Source: Novosphingobium fluoreni (GTDB lineage Bacteria > Pseudomonadota > Alphaproteobacteria > Sphingomonadales > Sphingomonadaceae). Taken from it: a stretch of 64,000 nucleotides of DNA. Location: contig NZ_JACIDY010000001.1 in NCBI RefSeq assembly GCF_014196615.1, positions 186,001 through 250,000 of the forward strand, given 5' to 3'. Shown here in pieces: positions 34,569-43,865 of this stretch. Under the pieces are notes generated by a model. That model was not told the DNA's origin. It did not search any database and saw nothing but the letters and a program-made list of their open reading frames with translations. The stretch's first letter is position 1; every line of letters begins with the position of its first letter. A program made the translations under genes and the position numbers.

Positions 34569-37070
34569 TCAGAAGCGGATGCTGGCGTCCAGGCCGTAAG
34601 TGCGCGGCGCGTTGAAGTTGCCGTAATCACCCAGGATGTTGTTGATATTGCCGGTCGTCACGCTGGTGGTCGGCGCGGCGGGCAGGCTGTTTGAGGGATC
34701 GCGACGGAACACATACTGTTCGTTGAACAGGTTGCGGCCCCACAGCCCCAGCGTCAGCTTGCGATCACCGATGCCGATGTCCGCCAGCGAGATGCGGCCG
34801 TTGAAGATCAGCGAGGCGTCCGCCTTGGTGCCGAACTGGTCGAACGCCTGCGTCGCCTGCGCATAGTTGCCGTCGAAGTGGAACTTCAGGGTGGTGTCGC
34901 CCTGGCCGAGCGGCAAGGCGTAGTCGATCGCGCCACTGGCGGCATTGCGCGGCGTGAACACGATGTAGAACTGCTGGTTCACCGTCGTCGTCAGCCCGGC
35001 CGCCGTGTAGCTGACCGGCACCTGCGGGATCTTGGTGTAGGTATAGGCATAGGACGCGTTCAGCGTCAGGCCTTCCAGCGGATTGACCGTCAGGTCCGCC
35101 TCGATACCGCGGATCTTGGTGGTGCCGGCGGCGTTGATCGTCACCAGATTGTTGAAGTTCGAACCGTTGAACGACTGGATCGAGCTGATGTCGACCTGGC
35201 TGTTCTTGCGGTCCATGATGTAGCCCGCCAGGTTGAAGCGCGCGCGATGGTCCCAGAAATCGCTCTTGAGGCCGATTTCATAGGATTTCACGTCTTCAGG
35301 ACCGAACGACTGATAGTTGGCGGTACGCGAACTGGCGCCGCCCGCACGGTAACCGGTGGCGTACTTGGCATAGAGGTGCAGATCGTCCGTGGCGTCATAG
35401 GCCAGGGTGACCATCGGGTTGAAGCGGTTCCAGGTTTCGCGCAGCGGCTGATAGCCCGCCGCAATCGCCGCTGCGGGATTCACATCGTAGTTCACATTGC
35501 GCGAGAAGTGCAGGACGCCGCGCTTCTTGTCGTGCGTGTAACGTCCGCCCACCGTCAGGTGCAGCTGCTCGGTGGCGTTGTAGGTGACCTGGCCATAAGC
35601 GGCATAGCTCTTCGACCAGACTTCCGAAGCACGGTCGATCGAGCGGCAGCCGATCTGCGATCCGAACCCGTTCGAGCCGGTGCAGGGATCGAGGATGGTA
35701 TAGACGGCTTGGCCCTGCGCGTTGAGGTAGACGCCATTGGAGTTCGGCGTAGCTGCGTCATCGCTGACGTGCTCGTTGAAGTAATAGAGGCCGGCGACGT
35801 AATCGATCTTGCCCACGGTGCCCACGGCCTGCAGTTCCTGGCTGAACTGGCGCTGGCGCAAGTCGGCCAGGCTGTAGCGGCTGAAACCGCAGGGCTTGGC
35901 GGCGGTGCAGGCAGCGGTCAGGTTGACCACCGGCACGCGGTGCGCGCCGCCCGAGTTGTCCCACTGGGTGGCATCAACGCCGCGCCATGCGGTGATCGAA
36001 CGCAGCTCGATCTCGGGCGAGACGGCCCACTTCAATGAGTTGGTAAAGCCGTGCGTCTTGTCCACGCTGGGCTGCTGCGGCACGCCGATATCGGCCACCT
36101 TCATGCGGCTGTCGCCGTTGATGACCACGCCCGGCAGCAGCGGCTTCACGGTACCGGCCAGCGCGGTGTAGTTGGTGCCCGGCAAACGGCAATTGGGCGC
36201 GGCGGCCTGCGGTCCGGCGACGCAACCGTTGGGGTTGTAGTTCAGCAGCTGGCTGTAGAACGGCGTGTTCGCATCGCGCGCCACGTCGTAGGAGAAATCG
36301 TTGGTGATCGAGCTGGTCGGCTGCCAGCGCACCGCGGCGCGCAGGCCCTTGCGGTGATAGAAATTGAAGCCGCTCTGGCCTGCCAGCGGGTTCTTCGTCG
36401 TGGCATCCTGATGCTGGACCACGCCGTCCAGCTTGATCGAGAAGCCGGCCATCTTCGGCAGGTCAATGTGGAAGTCACCGTTGTAGGCGCCATAGTTACC
36501 CACGCCGCCATCGACCCGGCCGCCGAACACGCCGCTGGGGGCCTTGCTGACGATGCTGAGCGCGCCGCCTTCGGTATTGCGGCCAAACAGCGTGCCTTGC
36601 GGCCCCTTCAGCACCTCGATGCGCTCCACGTCGAACAGGCCGGCGTTGAGACCATGCTGGCGACCAAGATAAACGCCGTCGACATAGATACCCACGCCCT
36701 GCTCACGCGCGGGCTGGTTGGCGTCCAACGGCACGATGCCACGGATGCCGATGGTCAGTGCGCTCTGACGCGCCTCGAAAGTCGCCACGCGCAACGAAGG
36801 CACGCCGCCATCCGCCAGATCGTAAAGGCTCTGGACGTGGCGATCCTTCAGGACCTGGGTGTTCACCACCGAGATCGCGATCGGCGTGCTTTGCAGATTT
36901 GTCTCGCGCTTGGTGGCCGTGACGACGATTTCGCCCAGGCCGGTATCGTCGGCAGCAGCGGCAGGAGCGGCCGGCACTTCATCAGCGGCAGCGGCGTAAC
37001 TGGCGGTGGCGGTCATGGTCGCCAGCATCGAGCCGGCGAGCAGCGCCTTGCGCACAATCGAATGTCTCAT
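34569..37070 (-). CDS. TonB-dependent outer-membrane receptor
   Basis: The 833-residue protein imports an unknown ligand across the outer membrane. A signal peptide (RHSIVRKALLAGSMLATMTATASYAAAA) leads to a TonB-box-like stretch (GEIVVTATKRETN) and a plug domain (SALTIGIRGIVPLD, then VGIYVDGVYLGRQHG and IEVLKGPQGTLFGRN). A 22-strand-type barrel follows, ending with the C-terminal aromatic residue in GLDASIRF. The frame starts 24 codons upstream, but ATG at 37070 gives the signal peptide. No transport partner is adjacent, so substrate is not predictable; sphingomonads often use such receptors for plant-derived aromatics or sugars. A palindromic site lies 19 bases before the ATG. Confidence 0.93.
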   Translation of the reverse strand: MRHSIVRKALLAGSMLATMTATASYAAAADEVPAAPAAAADDTGLGEIVVTATKRETNLQSTPIAISVVNTQVLKDRHVQSLYDLADGGVPSLRVATFEARQSALTIGIRGIVPLDANQPAREQGVGIYVDGVYLGRQHGLNAGLFDVERIEVLKGPQGTLFGRNTEGGALSIVSKAPSGVFGGRVDGGVGNYGAYNGDFHIDLPKMAGFSIKLDGVVQHQDATTKNPLAGQSGFNFYHRKGLRAAVRWQPTSSITNDFSYDVARDANTPFYSQLLNYNPNGCVAGPQAAAPNCRLPGTNYTALAGTVKPLLPGVVINGDSRMKVADIGVPQQPSVDKTHGFTNSLKWAVSPEIELRSITAWRGVDATQWDNSGGAHRVPVVNLTAACTAAKPCGFSRYSLADLRQRQFSQELQAVGTVGKIDYVAGLYYFNEHVSDDAATPNSNGVYLNAQGQAVYTILDPCTGSNGFGSQIGCRSIDRASEVWSKSYAAYGQVTYNATEQLHLTVGGRYTHDKKRGVLHFSRNVNYDVNPAAAIAAGYQPLRETWNRFNPMVTLAYDATDDLHLYAKYATGYRAGGASSRTANYQSFGPEDVKSYEIGLKSDFWDHRARFNLAGYIMDRKNSQVDISSIQSFNGSNFNNLVTINAAGTTKIRGIEADLTVNPLEGLTLNASYAYTYTKIPQVPVSYTAAGLTTTVNQQFYIVFTPRNAASGAIDYALPLGQGDTTLKFHFDGNYAQATQAFDQFGTKADASLIFNGRISLADIGIGDRKLTLGLWGRNLFNEQYVFRRDPSNSLPAAPTTSVTTGNINNILGDYGNFNAPRTYGLDASIRF

Positions 37071-37088
37071 AGTGGAATCGCACCCTGT

Positions 37089-37105
37089 ATAACGATCTTG
37101 GTTAT
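37089..37105 (-). promoter_or_regulatory. Palindromic operator-like site before the TonB-dependent receptor
   Basis: ATAAC-N7-GTTAT forms a 17-base palindrome (minus-strand reading ATAACCAAGATCGTTAT). A related site, ATAACCAATATGGTT, lies at 60490-60504. Proximity to the receptor start suggests an operator; the protein that binds it is unknown. Confidence 0.4.
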
Positions 37106-37285
37106 GCTGGGCGGGCCAATATGGCTGGATTGCGACAGTCATGTGCAGGTTTTAAGACAGTGGCGAAACTCCCTCTTCATCTGGTCTTCATTTAAGCAGG
37201 ATAGCATTGATTAACGGGGGTTTTCTTTGTGGCAGAAGGGCCACTCGCGGGAAACAATCGCCCTCGATCGCAGGCGAAAGCACAG

Positions 37286-37780
37286 TTACCAGCCCATGCT
37301 GCCTTCGATGCCCTTGAATGGTCCTGCCAGGTCGGACGTGATCCAACCGCCGTAAAAACCGCCCGGCTGCGGTCGCACCTGTTCGCCGTCGATCGTGCAG
37401 TGATCGAAGGGCGCGGCGTAGAACGCCACATGATCGCGCAAGATCGCAAAAGACGCGGTGGGCTGGGGGTAGCTCCACGCCACATCGCGCAATTCTTCGG
37501 ACCCGATCCGAACGTGCCAATACCGCGCCTCACCCTTCCACTCGCAGAACGACCGGCGGCCCGAGGGTATCAGCAAACCCGGCGTGATCGCATCGGGTGG
37601 CAGATACCACGTGGGCGGATGGCTGGTCTCCAATGTCCGCACCGCCTGACGCGTTTCAGCGACGAGGACGCCGCGATGGGCAATGCGGACATGGCGGTCG
37701 CTGAGCTGCGCCACCGCAGGCCTGGGATAGTCCCACACGCTTTCCTGCCCGGCCGCCACCGGATCACGCCAAGGCTTCAT
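37286..37780 (-). CDS. DUF427 domain protein
   Basis: The 164-residue product matches the DUF427 family, small beta-rich proteins of unknown function. Typical features are the start DYPRPAVAQLSDRHVRIAHRGVLVAET, the repeated strand pattern PPTWYLPPDAI, the core SFCEWKGEARYWHV and the C-terminal YGGWITSDLAGPFKG. It is encoded 11 bases downstream of the molybdenum subunit gene and on the same strand, so it may be transcribed with the aldehyde oxidoreductase, but no functional tie is known to me. Confidence 0.85.
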   Translation of the reverse strand: MKPWRDPVAAGQESVWDYPRPAVAQLSDRHVRIAHRGVLVAETRQAVRTLETSHPPTWYLPPDAITPGLLIPSGRRSFCEWKGEARYWHVRIGSEELRDVAWSYPQPTASFAILRDHVAFYAAPFDHCTIDGEQVRPQPGGFYGGWITSDLAGPFKGIEGSMGW

Positions 37781-37791
37781 CGCAACAGACT

Positions 37792-40146
37792 CTACAGCAA
37801 CTTGTCGAGCGTGATCGGCAGATCGCGGATACGCTTGCCGGTCGCATTGTAGATCGCGTTGGCCACGGCGGCAGCGACGCCGGTGATGCCGATCTCGCCA
37901 ATGCCGTGCGCGCCCATCGGAGCATGAGGATCGGGGATGTCGGTCCAGATCACGTCGATCTCCGGCACGTCGAGGTGCACCGGCAGGTGGTACTCGGCCA
38001 TGCTGGCGTTCGCGATGCGGCCGTTGCGTTCATCCAGCTGGGTTTCCTCCATCAGCGCCATGCCCAGGCCCATGATGATGCCGCCGCGAAACTGGCTGAG
38101 CGCCGTCTTGGGGTTGAGGATACGACCGCAATCGAACGAGCCCAGGAAACGGCTGACGCGCACTTCGCCGGTCACCGCGTTCACCCGCACTTCGCAGAAC
38201 AGCGCGCTGTACGAGTGCATCGACCAGTGCATGGTTTCCAGTGGCGCCGATCCCGCTTTCGTCACGGACAAGTCGCCACGCTGCGCCCGCGCCAGGATGG
38301 AGACGTACGTTTCCTTAGCATCCGGGTTGTCCAAGCGGGCCAGGCCGCCCGCTTCGCTGCCCACTTCATCGGCGGATGCGCCAGAAAGTGGCGAATCATT
38401 CCCCGCCAGCTTCAGCAGCTCTTCCACCAGGGCGTTGTGCGCCGCGATTACGGCAGCGCCGATGGCGGCGGTCTGCTGCGACCCGCCCGCCATGATCGCG
38501 CCGGGGATCGCCGAATCGCCATAGGCTATATCGACTTGCTCCAGCGGCAATCCCAGCCGCTCCGCCGCAACGATGGCGGTGGTGGTGGCCGTGCCCATGC
38601 CCATCTCGGCAGCGGCGATTTCCACTTTGGCCCGGACGGTGTCACCCTCGCGCGTCAACGTGATCCGCGCCTCCGCGCCGGGCATGCGATAGTAGGGATA
38701 GGTCCCCATCGCGCAGCCCATACCGACATGCCACTCACCATCCCGGCGAGAGCCCGGCGTCTCAGGCCGGTCGGCCCAGCCAAAGCGATCCGCGCCGGTG
38801 CGCCAGGCTTCCACGATGTGTCGGGAAGAGAACGGCGTGCCCTTGATCGGGTCCTTTTCCGGCTCGTTGCGGATGCGCAGTTCCACCGGATCGATACCCA
38901 GACTGTCGGCCAATTCGTCGATCGCGGACTCCAGCGCGAACGTGCCCACCGCTTCACCAGGCGCGCGCATGAAGGTGTTCGCCAGCGTGTCCATCCGGCC
39001 AACTTCGACCTTCAGCAGCATGGTGTCCGCACCGTACATCGCCTGCGAGCCGAGGATGAACGGCTCTGGCATCGTGCCGTGCGGCGGCATGGTGGAGAGG
39101 CCAGTGTGGATCAGCGCATCGAACGTGCCGTCCGCCTTCGCCCCGATCGCCACGCGCTGCTGCGTGATCGCGCGCCCGCCGACGACGCGGTAGACGCCTT
39201 CGCGCGAAAGGGCGATGCGCACCGGCCGCCCAGCCAGCTTCGCGGCGGCGGCGCCGATCACCTGATGATTCCACAAGCCCTTCGAACCGAAGCCGCCTCC
39301 GACATAGGGCGAAGTCAGATGCACCTGTTCAGGATCCAGCCCGAAGATCTGCGCCATGTTCTGCGCCTGTTGCGTCACCATTTGGCTGGCGTCGTGGATC
39401 ACCAGGCGATCACCAATCCAAGCCAGCGTGGCGGCATGCGGTTCGATCGGATTGTGATTGTGGCGCGGAGTGCGATAAGTCTGGTCCACCCGGTGCGGCG
39501 CGGCGGCGAACGCGGCCTCGGCATCGCCCACTTCGTCAAGCAGCGGCGCACCCATGAACTGACCCTGCTCGACGCCGTTCGCCTGAGCCTCGGCCAGGCT
39601 GGTCACCGCAGGCGTTTCGTCGAACGTCACATGCACCAGAGAGGCGGCGTGATCCGCCTGCTCCTGCGTTTCGGCCAGGACACAGACCACGGGCTGGCCA
39701 TTCCAGTGAATGACGCCGTCCTGCATGATCGGCAGGTCGGTGGCACCCACCGCGCTGGGACTTGATCCGAACATCGGCATGGGGTTCAGGCGCGGCGCAT
39801 TGTGGTGCGTCATCACCAGAACCACGCCGGGTGCCGCCTCTGCCTGTGCGCTGTCGATCGCCGCGATCCGGCCTTTGGGAATCGTGGAATAGACCAGCGC
39901 GGCATAGACCATGCCATCGAAGCGATACTCTGCCGCGAAGGCGGCAGTGCCGCTGACCTTGTGAACCCCGTCCAATCGCGAGACCGGCTTGCCGATCAGG
40001 CCATGCTTGCGGGCGATCAGCGGATCGGGGACACCGCCCGGAATCCAGCTGTCAGGCGCAAGCGGCACCAGCTTTTCCATCGCCCCTTGGACGACACCTT
40101 GCACCAGACCCTGGGCGGCTTGCTTGGCCGCATCGAACACGCTCAT
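37792..40146 (-). CDS. PaoC-like molybdopterin-binding subunit of aldehyde oxidoreductase
   Basis: The 784-residue subunit binds the molybdenum-cytosine-dinucleotide cofactor and the aldehyde substrate. After a 45-residue N-terminal extension the conserved part starts IGKPVSRLDGVHKVSGTAAFAAEY. Signature stretches are PYVGGGFGSKGLWNHQ, TFMRAPGEAVGTFALESAIDELA and the C-terminal HGIGEIGITGVAAAVANAIYNATG with the catalytic Glu (GEIG). It overlaps the FAD subunit gene by four bases. The three genes have the small-medium-large order of PaoABC, which oxidises aromatic aldehydes. No accessory PaoD-like chaperone gene is adjacent, so maturation must rely on a gene elsewhere. Confidence 0.93.
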   Translation of the reverse strand: MSVFDAAKQAAQGLVQGVVQGAMEKLVPLAPDSWIPGGVPDPLIARKHGLIGKPVSRLDGVHKVSGTAAFAAEYRFDGMVYAALVYSTIPKGRIAAIDSAQAEAAPGVVLVMTHHNAPRLNPMPMFGSSPSAVGATDLPIMQDGVIHWNGQPVVCVLAETQEQADHAASLVHVTFDETPAVTSLAEAQANGVEQGQFMGAPLLDEVGDAEAAFAAAPHRVDQTYRTPRHNHNPIEPHAATLAWIGDRLVIHDASQMVTQQAQNMAQIFGLDPEQVHLTSPYVGGGFGSKGLWNHQVIGAAAAKLAGRPVRIALSREGVYRVVGGRAITQQRVAIGAKADGTFDALIHTGLSTMPPHGTMPEPFILGSQAMYGADTMLLKVEVGRMDTLANTFMRAPGEAVGTFALESAIDELADSLGIDPVELRIRNEPEKDPIKGTPFSSRHIVEAWRTGADRFGWADRPETPGSRRDGEWHVGMGCAMGTYPYYRMPGAEARITLTREGDTVRAKVEIAAAEMGMGTATTTAIVAAERLGLPLEQVDIAYGDSAIPGAIMAGGSQQTAAIGAAVIAAHNALVEELLKLAGNDSPLSGASADEVGSEAGGLARLDNPDAKETYVSILARAQRGDLSVTKAGSAPLETMHWSMHSYSALFCEVRVNAVTGEVRVSRFLGSFDCGRILNPKTALSQFRGGIIMGLGMALMEETQLDERNGRIANASMAEYHLPVHLDVPEIDVIWTDIPDPHAPMGAHGIGEIGITGVAAAVANAIYNATGKRIRDLPITLDKLL

Positions 40147-41132
40147 GCCGCTTCTCCCCGAGCCAGATCCGTCAGGACGGCCGCGAGCGTTCGCGCTACC
40201 AGCGCAGGCTTGAACGCGTTGTCACGAAGTGGGCGCGCCTCGGCAAATTCCGCTGCGGCGGCATCCAGCACCACTTGCTGCGTGATCGTCTGCCCCCGCA
40301 ACGCGGCTTCCGCCTTGGTCGCACGCCATGGCTTGTGTGCCACGCCGCCAAAGGCGATGCGCACATCCACCACGCGATCGCCCTCCAGCTGCAGCACCGC
40401 CGCCACCGAAACCAGCGCGAAGGCGTAGCTCGCCCGATCCCGAACCTTGCGATAGGCCGAGCGCGCGCCGGTTGGCAGCGCTGGCAGCGCGATCGCGGTG
40501 ATCAGTTCGCCATCGCGCAGCACGGTATCCCGATCGGGCTGGTCACCGGGCAGGCGGTGAAGATCGGCGAACGGGATCGTCCGCTGCCCCTCGGCGCCAT
40601 CCACATGGACCGTCGCGTCCAGCGCGGCCAAAGCCACGCACATGTCGGAGGGGTGCGTGGCGACGCAGGCGTCTGACGCGCCCAGCACGGCATGGATGCG
40701 GTTGAAGCCTTCGCGCGCATCGCAGCCCGATCCCGGCGTCCGCTTGTTGCAGCGTGCCCCTTCCGCGTCGTAAAAATAGGTGCAACGCGTGCGCTGCAGC
40801 AGATTGCCGCCGACAGTCGCCATGTTGCGGATCTGCGCAGACGCTCCGGCCAGGATCGCGCGCGAAAGTACCGGATACCGCATGCGAACCGCAGGATGTT
40901 CGGCCAGCGCGGTGTTGCGCACCGCCGCGTCGATCAGCAGGCCACCGTCATCCGTTTCCGCGATGGTCGCGGGCAGGCCTGTCACGTCTATCAACTGATC
41001 GGGCCGGGCGATCGTCTCGCGCATCAGGTCGACGAGGTTGGTTCCGCCACCCAGATAAGCCGCGCCGGAGATCGCGCCCCGGCGCAGGGCGTCCGCCGCG
41101 TCATCGGCGCGCGCGTATTGGAACGGGTTCAT
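40143..41132 (-). CDS. PaoB-like FAD-binding subunit of aldehyde oxidoreductase
   Basis: The 329-residue subunit carries FAD and an extra iron-sulfur cluster. The start MNPFQYARADDAADALR and the FAD loop AYLGGGTNLVDLM are typical of the medium subunit, and IRNMATVGGNLLQRTRCTYFYD introduces the cysteine-rich insert RCNKRTPGSGCDAREG, which in PaoB binds a 4Fe-4S cluster. The C-terminal domain is the CO-dehydrogenase flavoprotein C fold. It overlaps the Fe-S subunit gene at its start and the molybdopterin subunit gene at its end, each by four bases, so the complex is made from one message. Confidence 0.93.
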   Translation of the reverse strand: MNPFQYARADDAADALRRGAISGAAYLGGGTNLVDLMRETIARPDQLIDVTGLPATIAETDDGGLLIDAAVRNTALAEHPAVRMRYPVLSRAILAGASAQIRNMATVGGNLLQRTRCTYFYDAEGARCNKRTPGSGCDAREGFNRIHAVLGASDACVATHPSDMCVALAALDATVHVDGAEGQRTIPFADLHRLPGDQPDRDTVLRDGELITAIALPALPTGARSAYRKVRDRASYAFALVSVAAVLQLEGDRVVDVRIAFGGVAHKPWRATKAEAALRGQTITQQVVLDAAAAEFAEARPLRDNAFKPALVARTLAAVLTDLARGEAA

Positions 41133-41635
41133 GCGGGCACTCCCTCAACCAGGACGGCCTGGATCGCCTCGACAATGCCGTTGTGCGCGCCGCAGCGGCA
41201 CAGGTTTCCGCTCATCCGCTCCTGAATTTCCTCGCGGGTGAGAGTGATGGTGCCGCCAAGATCGTCGGTGACGTGACTGGGCACGCCGCGCTGCGCCTCT
41301 GCCGCCATGCCGATCGCGGAGCAGATCTGGCCCGGCGTGCAATAGCCGCACTGAAAGCCGTCATGCTCGATGAAGGCGGCCTGTAGCGGATGCAGCCCCT
41401 CTTCACTCGCCAGACCTTCGATGGTGGTGATCTGTCGTCCGTCAAACTGCACCGCCAGCGCCAGGCACGAAAGGATGCGCTCCCCATCCACCAGCACCGT
41501 GCAGGCACCGCAGGCACCCTGGTTGCACCCCTTCTTCGTGCCGGTGAGGTGCAATCCCTCCCGCAAATGATCCAGCAGCGATACGCGCGGATCGGTGGGA
41601 GCAGGCACCTGCGCCCCGTTGACGAACAATGACAT
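41129..41635 (-). CDS. PaoA-like 2Fe-2S subunit of aldehyde oxidoreductase
   Basis: The 168-residue small subunit passes electrons between molybdenum and FAD. Eight cluster cysteines are visible: KKGCNQGACGACTVLVDG and ILSC for the plant-type cluster, FQCGYCTPGQ and GNLCRCGAH for the second. E. coli PaoA has a twin-arginine export signal; this protein lacks one and begins directly with SLFVNGAQV, so the complex should be cytoplasmic. ATG at 41635 follows GGAGGA; the frame extends 19 codons upstream. Confidence 0.94.
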   Translation of the reverse strand: MSLFVNGAQVPAPTDPRVSLLDHLREGLHLTGTKKGCNQGACGACTVLVDGERILSCLALAVQFDGRQITTIEGLASEEGLHPLQAAFIEHDGFQCGYCTPGQICSAIGMAAEAQRGVPSHVTDDLGGTITLTREEIQERMSGNLCRCGAHNGIVEAIQAVLVEGVPA

Positions 41636-41852
41636 TGCGATCCTCCGCACGACGATTGGGGGTAAAACGAACAAATGACATTCTCGTGCCACGCGGATCG
41701 CAGGTCATTTTGCGATCGGGCGCAGGCAAGCGGCCTTGTGTCTCGAAAGCGATCCACCCCTGTTATCACGGCCCTGATAGCGAAGTCTCGCACCGCTTGA
41801 CCCGGTGGCTGACCGCCCTAGCAAAGCGAAACCGCATCCAAGGGAGAAGGCC

Positions 41853-42233
41853 ATGTTCTCGCATATCGTCGTCGGCAGCAGCGACCTGCAACGGTCCAAG
41901 ACATTCTACGATGCCCTGTTCGCCGCGATCGGTGGGCCTGAGGGGATGAACGCCGGGACCCGCGTGATCTACGCGCACAACGGCGGCAGGTTCATGGTCG
42001 CCACGCCAGTAAATGGTGAGCCGTGCTCATTCGCCAATGGCGGTACGATCGGCTTCCTTATGGCCAGCGCGGAACAGGCCGACGCCTGGCACGCCGCCGG
42101 GATCGCCGCGGGTGGCAAGACTTGCGAAGACCCGCCGGGCGTGCGCGACCTGGGCGTCAGCAAGCTGTACCTGGCGTACTTGCGCGATCCGGATGGCAAC
42201 AAGCTTTGCGCCACCTACCGCATGGAAAGCTGA
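41853..42233 (+). CDS. VOC-family (glyoxalase/bleomycin-resistance-like) protein
   Basis: The 126-residue protein has two beta-alpha-beta-beta-beta modules of the vicinal oxygen chelate fold: FSHIVVGSSDLQRSKTFYDALF for the first and KLYLAYLRDPDGNKLCATYRM for the second, where DPDGN is the usual turn before the metal Glu; that Glu is replaced by Lys here, so metal binding may be altered. The substrate is unknown. ATG at 41853 follows GGGAGAAGG. It is divergent from the oxidoreductase operon and convergent with the aldehyde dehydrogenase gene. Confidence 0.88.
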   Translation: MFSHIVVGSSDLQRSKTFYDALFAAIGGPEGMNAGTRVIYAHNGGRFMVATPVNGEPCSFANGGTIGFLMASAEQADAWHAAGIAAGGKTCEDPPGVRDLGVSKLYLAYLRDPDGNKLCATYRMES

Positions 42234-42250
42234 CCTGAACGCGCGCATTT

Positions 42251-42286
42251 CTCCGGGGCCCGGCGCGATCGTGGCCGGACCCGGAG
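42251..42286. terminator. GC-rich hairpin between convergent genes
   Basis: Imperfect arms starting CTCCGGGGCC and ending GACCCGGAG lie between the convergent VOC and aldehyde dehydrogenase genes. There is no T run on either side, so intrinsic termination is likely weak. Confidence 0.45.
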
Positions 42287-42297
42287 AGTGCGGGCCG

Positions 42298-43839
42298 CTA
42301 GATGCGGCCGGCGGCGTGGTCCAGGCGCAGGCAGATCGCCTTGGGCTCGGTGAAGGCGTTCATCGCTTCGTACCCGAATTCCCGACCGATGCCGGACAGC
42401 TTGTTGCCGCCAAACGGCATCGCCAGGTCCAGCACGTTGTGCGTGTTCAGCCAGACCGTGCCCGCATCGATGCGATCCGCAAGCAGATGCGCCCGATCCA
42501 GATTGCGAGTCCAGATGCTGGCCCCCAGCCCGAACGGCGTATCATTCGCCAGCTTCACCAGATCGTCCCCTTCGTCGACGCGAGCGGCGCAAAGGACCGG
42601 GCCGAAAATCTCCTCGCGCATCGGCGTCATCTGCCGGGCGACGCCAGCCAGCACGGTGGGTGGATAGAACCAGCCTTCCCGGTCGACCACTTTGCCCCCC
42701 GCCATGGCGATCGCGCCTTCTGCAAGGCCGGCGGTGACGATGCCGCCCACCCGATCGCGCTGCCGCTTGGAAATCAGCGGGCCGACTTGCGTGGCGGCAT
42801 CGAAGGCAGAGCCCAGCTTCAGATCGCGCGCAATTTGCGCCACGCCTTCCAGCACCTGATCGTAGAGCGGGGCCTCCACCAGCAGCCGTGATCCGGCGGT
42901 GCAGATCTGCCCGGAATTGGCGAAGATCGCCATCGCCGCGCCGGGGATCGCGCGCTCCAGATCGGCATCGGCCAGGATGATCGTGGGTGACTTGCCCCCC
43001 AGTTCCAGCGTGACCCGCTTCATCGTCTGCGCGGCGGCGGCCATGATGCGCTGGCCGGTGGCGGTGGAGCCGGTGAAGGCGATCTTGCGCACCAGCGGGT
43101 GATCGACCAGCGCCGCCCCCGCCTCTTGGCCATAGCCGGTGACGATGTTCACCGCGCCGGCCGGAAAGCCCGCTTCGATAATCAGCTCGCCGAGCCGCAG
43201 CGTCGTCAGCGACGTTTCCTCCGAGGGCTTTAGCACCACGGTGCAGCCAAACGCGATCGCCGGGGCCAGCTTCTGAATGGCCTGGCCGATCGGGAAATTC
43301 CACGGTGTGATCCCGGCGACCACGCCGACCGGACGCCGCTCGGTATAGGCGCGATAGGTCGCATCCTCGGGCACCAGCGGGTTCAGCGCAATGGACTGCC
43401 CGGCGATCTTGGATGCCCACCCAGCGAAATAGCGCAGCCCGTCGATCGTGAACTGCAGGTCGATCGCGCGCGTCACCGCCAGCAGCTTGCCGCTGTCCAG
43501 CGATTCCAGCGCGGCCAGTTCATCCGCGTGTTCCTCCACCAGCAGGGCCAGCCGCTCCAGCAGGCGGCCCCGATCGATCGGGCGCATGGATTGCCATTCG
43601 CGGCTTTCGAAGCAACGGTGCGCCGCCGCCACCGCACGATCGACATCGGCGGCGCTGCACGCCGGGATCGTCGCGATCTGGCGGCCGGTGGCGGGATCGA
43701 TCACGGGGATCGTGGCACCTGCCTCCAGGGGCTCCACCAGCGTACCGTTCAGCAGCAGGCGGCCTTGCGGCAAGCGCACTTGCGGCGTGGGAGGGCTGGC
43801 TATGTCGGTCAGCGGCGGCGCCTGATCGATGGTGGTCAT
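42298..43839 (-). CDS. NAD(P)-dependent aldehyde dehydrogenase
   Basis: The 513-residue enzyme oxidises an aldehyde to the acid. Motifs present are GITPWNFPIGQAIQKLAPA, the nucleotide-binding FTGSTATGQRI, the general base Glu279 in LELGGKS and the nucleophile Cys313 in SGQICTAGSR, with EEIFGPVL later. ATG at 43839 follows AGGAG; the open frame upstream belongs to the shadow of the permease gene. It is the last gene of the presumed ligase-to-permease operon, 26 bases after the APC permease gene. The nearby retro-aldolase-like gene could supply an aldehyde substrate; indole-3-acetaldehyde is another option. Substrate not determined from sequence. Confidence 0.93.
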   Translation of the reverse strand: MTTIDQAPPLTDIASPPTPQVRLPQGRLLLNGTLVEPLEAGATIPVIDPATGRQIATIPACSAADVDRAVAAAHRCFESREWQSMRPIDRGRLLERLALLVEEHADELAALESLDSGKLLAVTRAIDLQFTIDGLRYFAGWASKIAGQSIALNPLVPEDATYRAYTERRPVGVVAGITPWNFPIGQAIQKLAPAIAFGCTVVLKPSEETSLTTLRLGELIIEAGFPAGAVNIVTGYGQEAGAALVDHPLVRKIAFTGSTATGQRIMAAAAQTMKRVTLELGGKSPTIILADADLERAIPGAAMAIFANSGQICTAGSRLLVEAPLYDQVLEGVAQIARDLKLGSAFDAATQVGPLISKRQRDRVGGIVTAGLAEGAIAMAGGKVVDREGWFYPPTVLAGVARQMTPMREEIFGPVLCAARVDEGDDLVKLANDTPFGLGASIWTRNLDRAHLLADRIDAGTVWLNTHNVLDLAMPFGGNKLSGIGREFGYEAMNAFTEPKAICLRLDHAAGRI

Positions 43840-43865
43840 GCGGGAGAGTCTCCTGTGAAACGGGA

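Noticed and set aside
37906..39765. Open frame of 619 codons on the plus strand
   Set aside because: It is antisense to the molybdopterin subunit gene; its sequence is rich in His, Arg and Gly with no domain, as expected for the opposite strand of a GC-rich gene.
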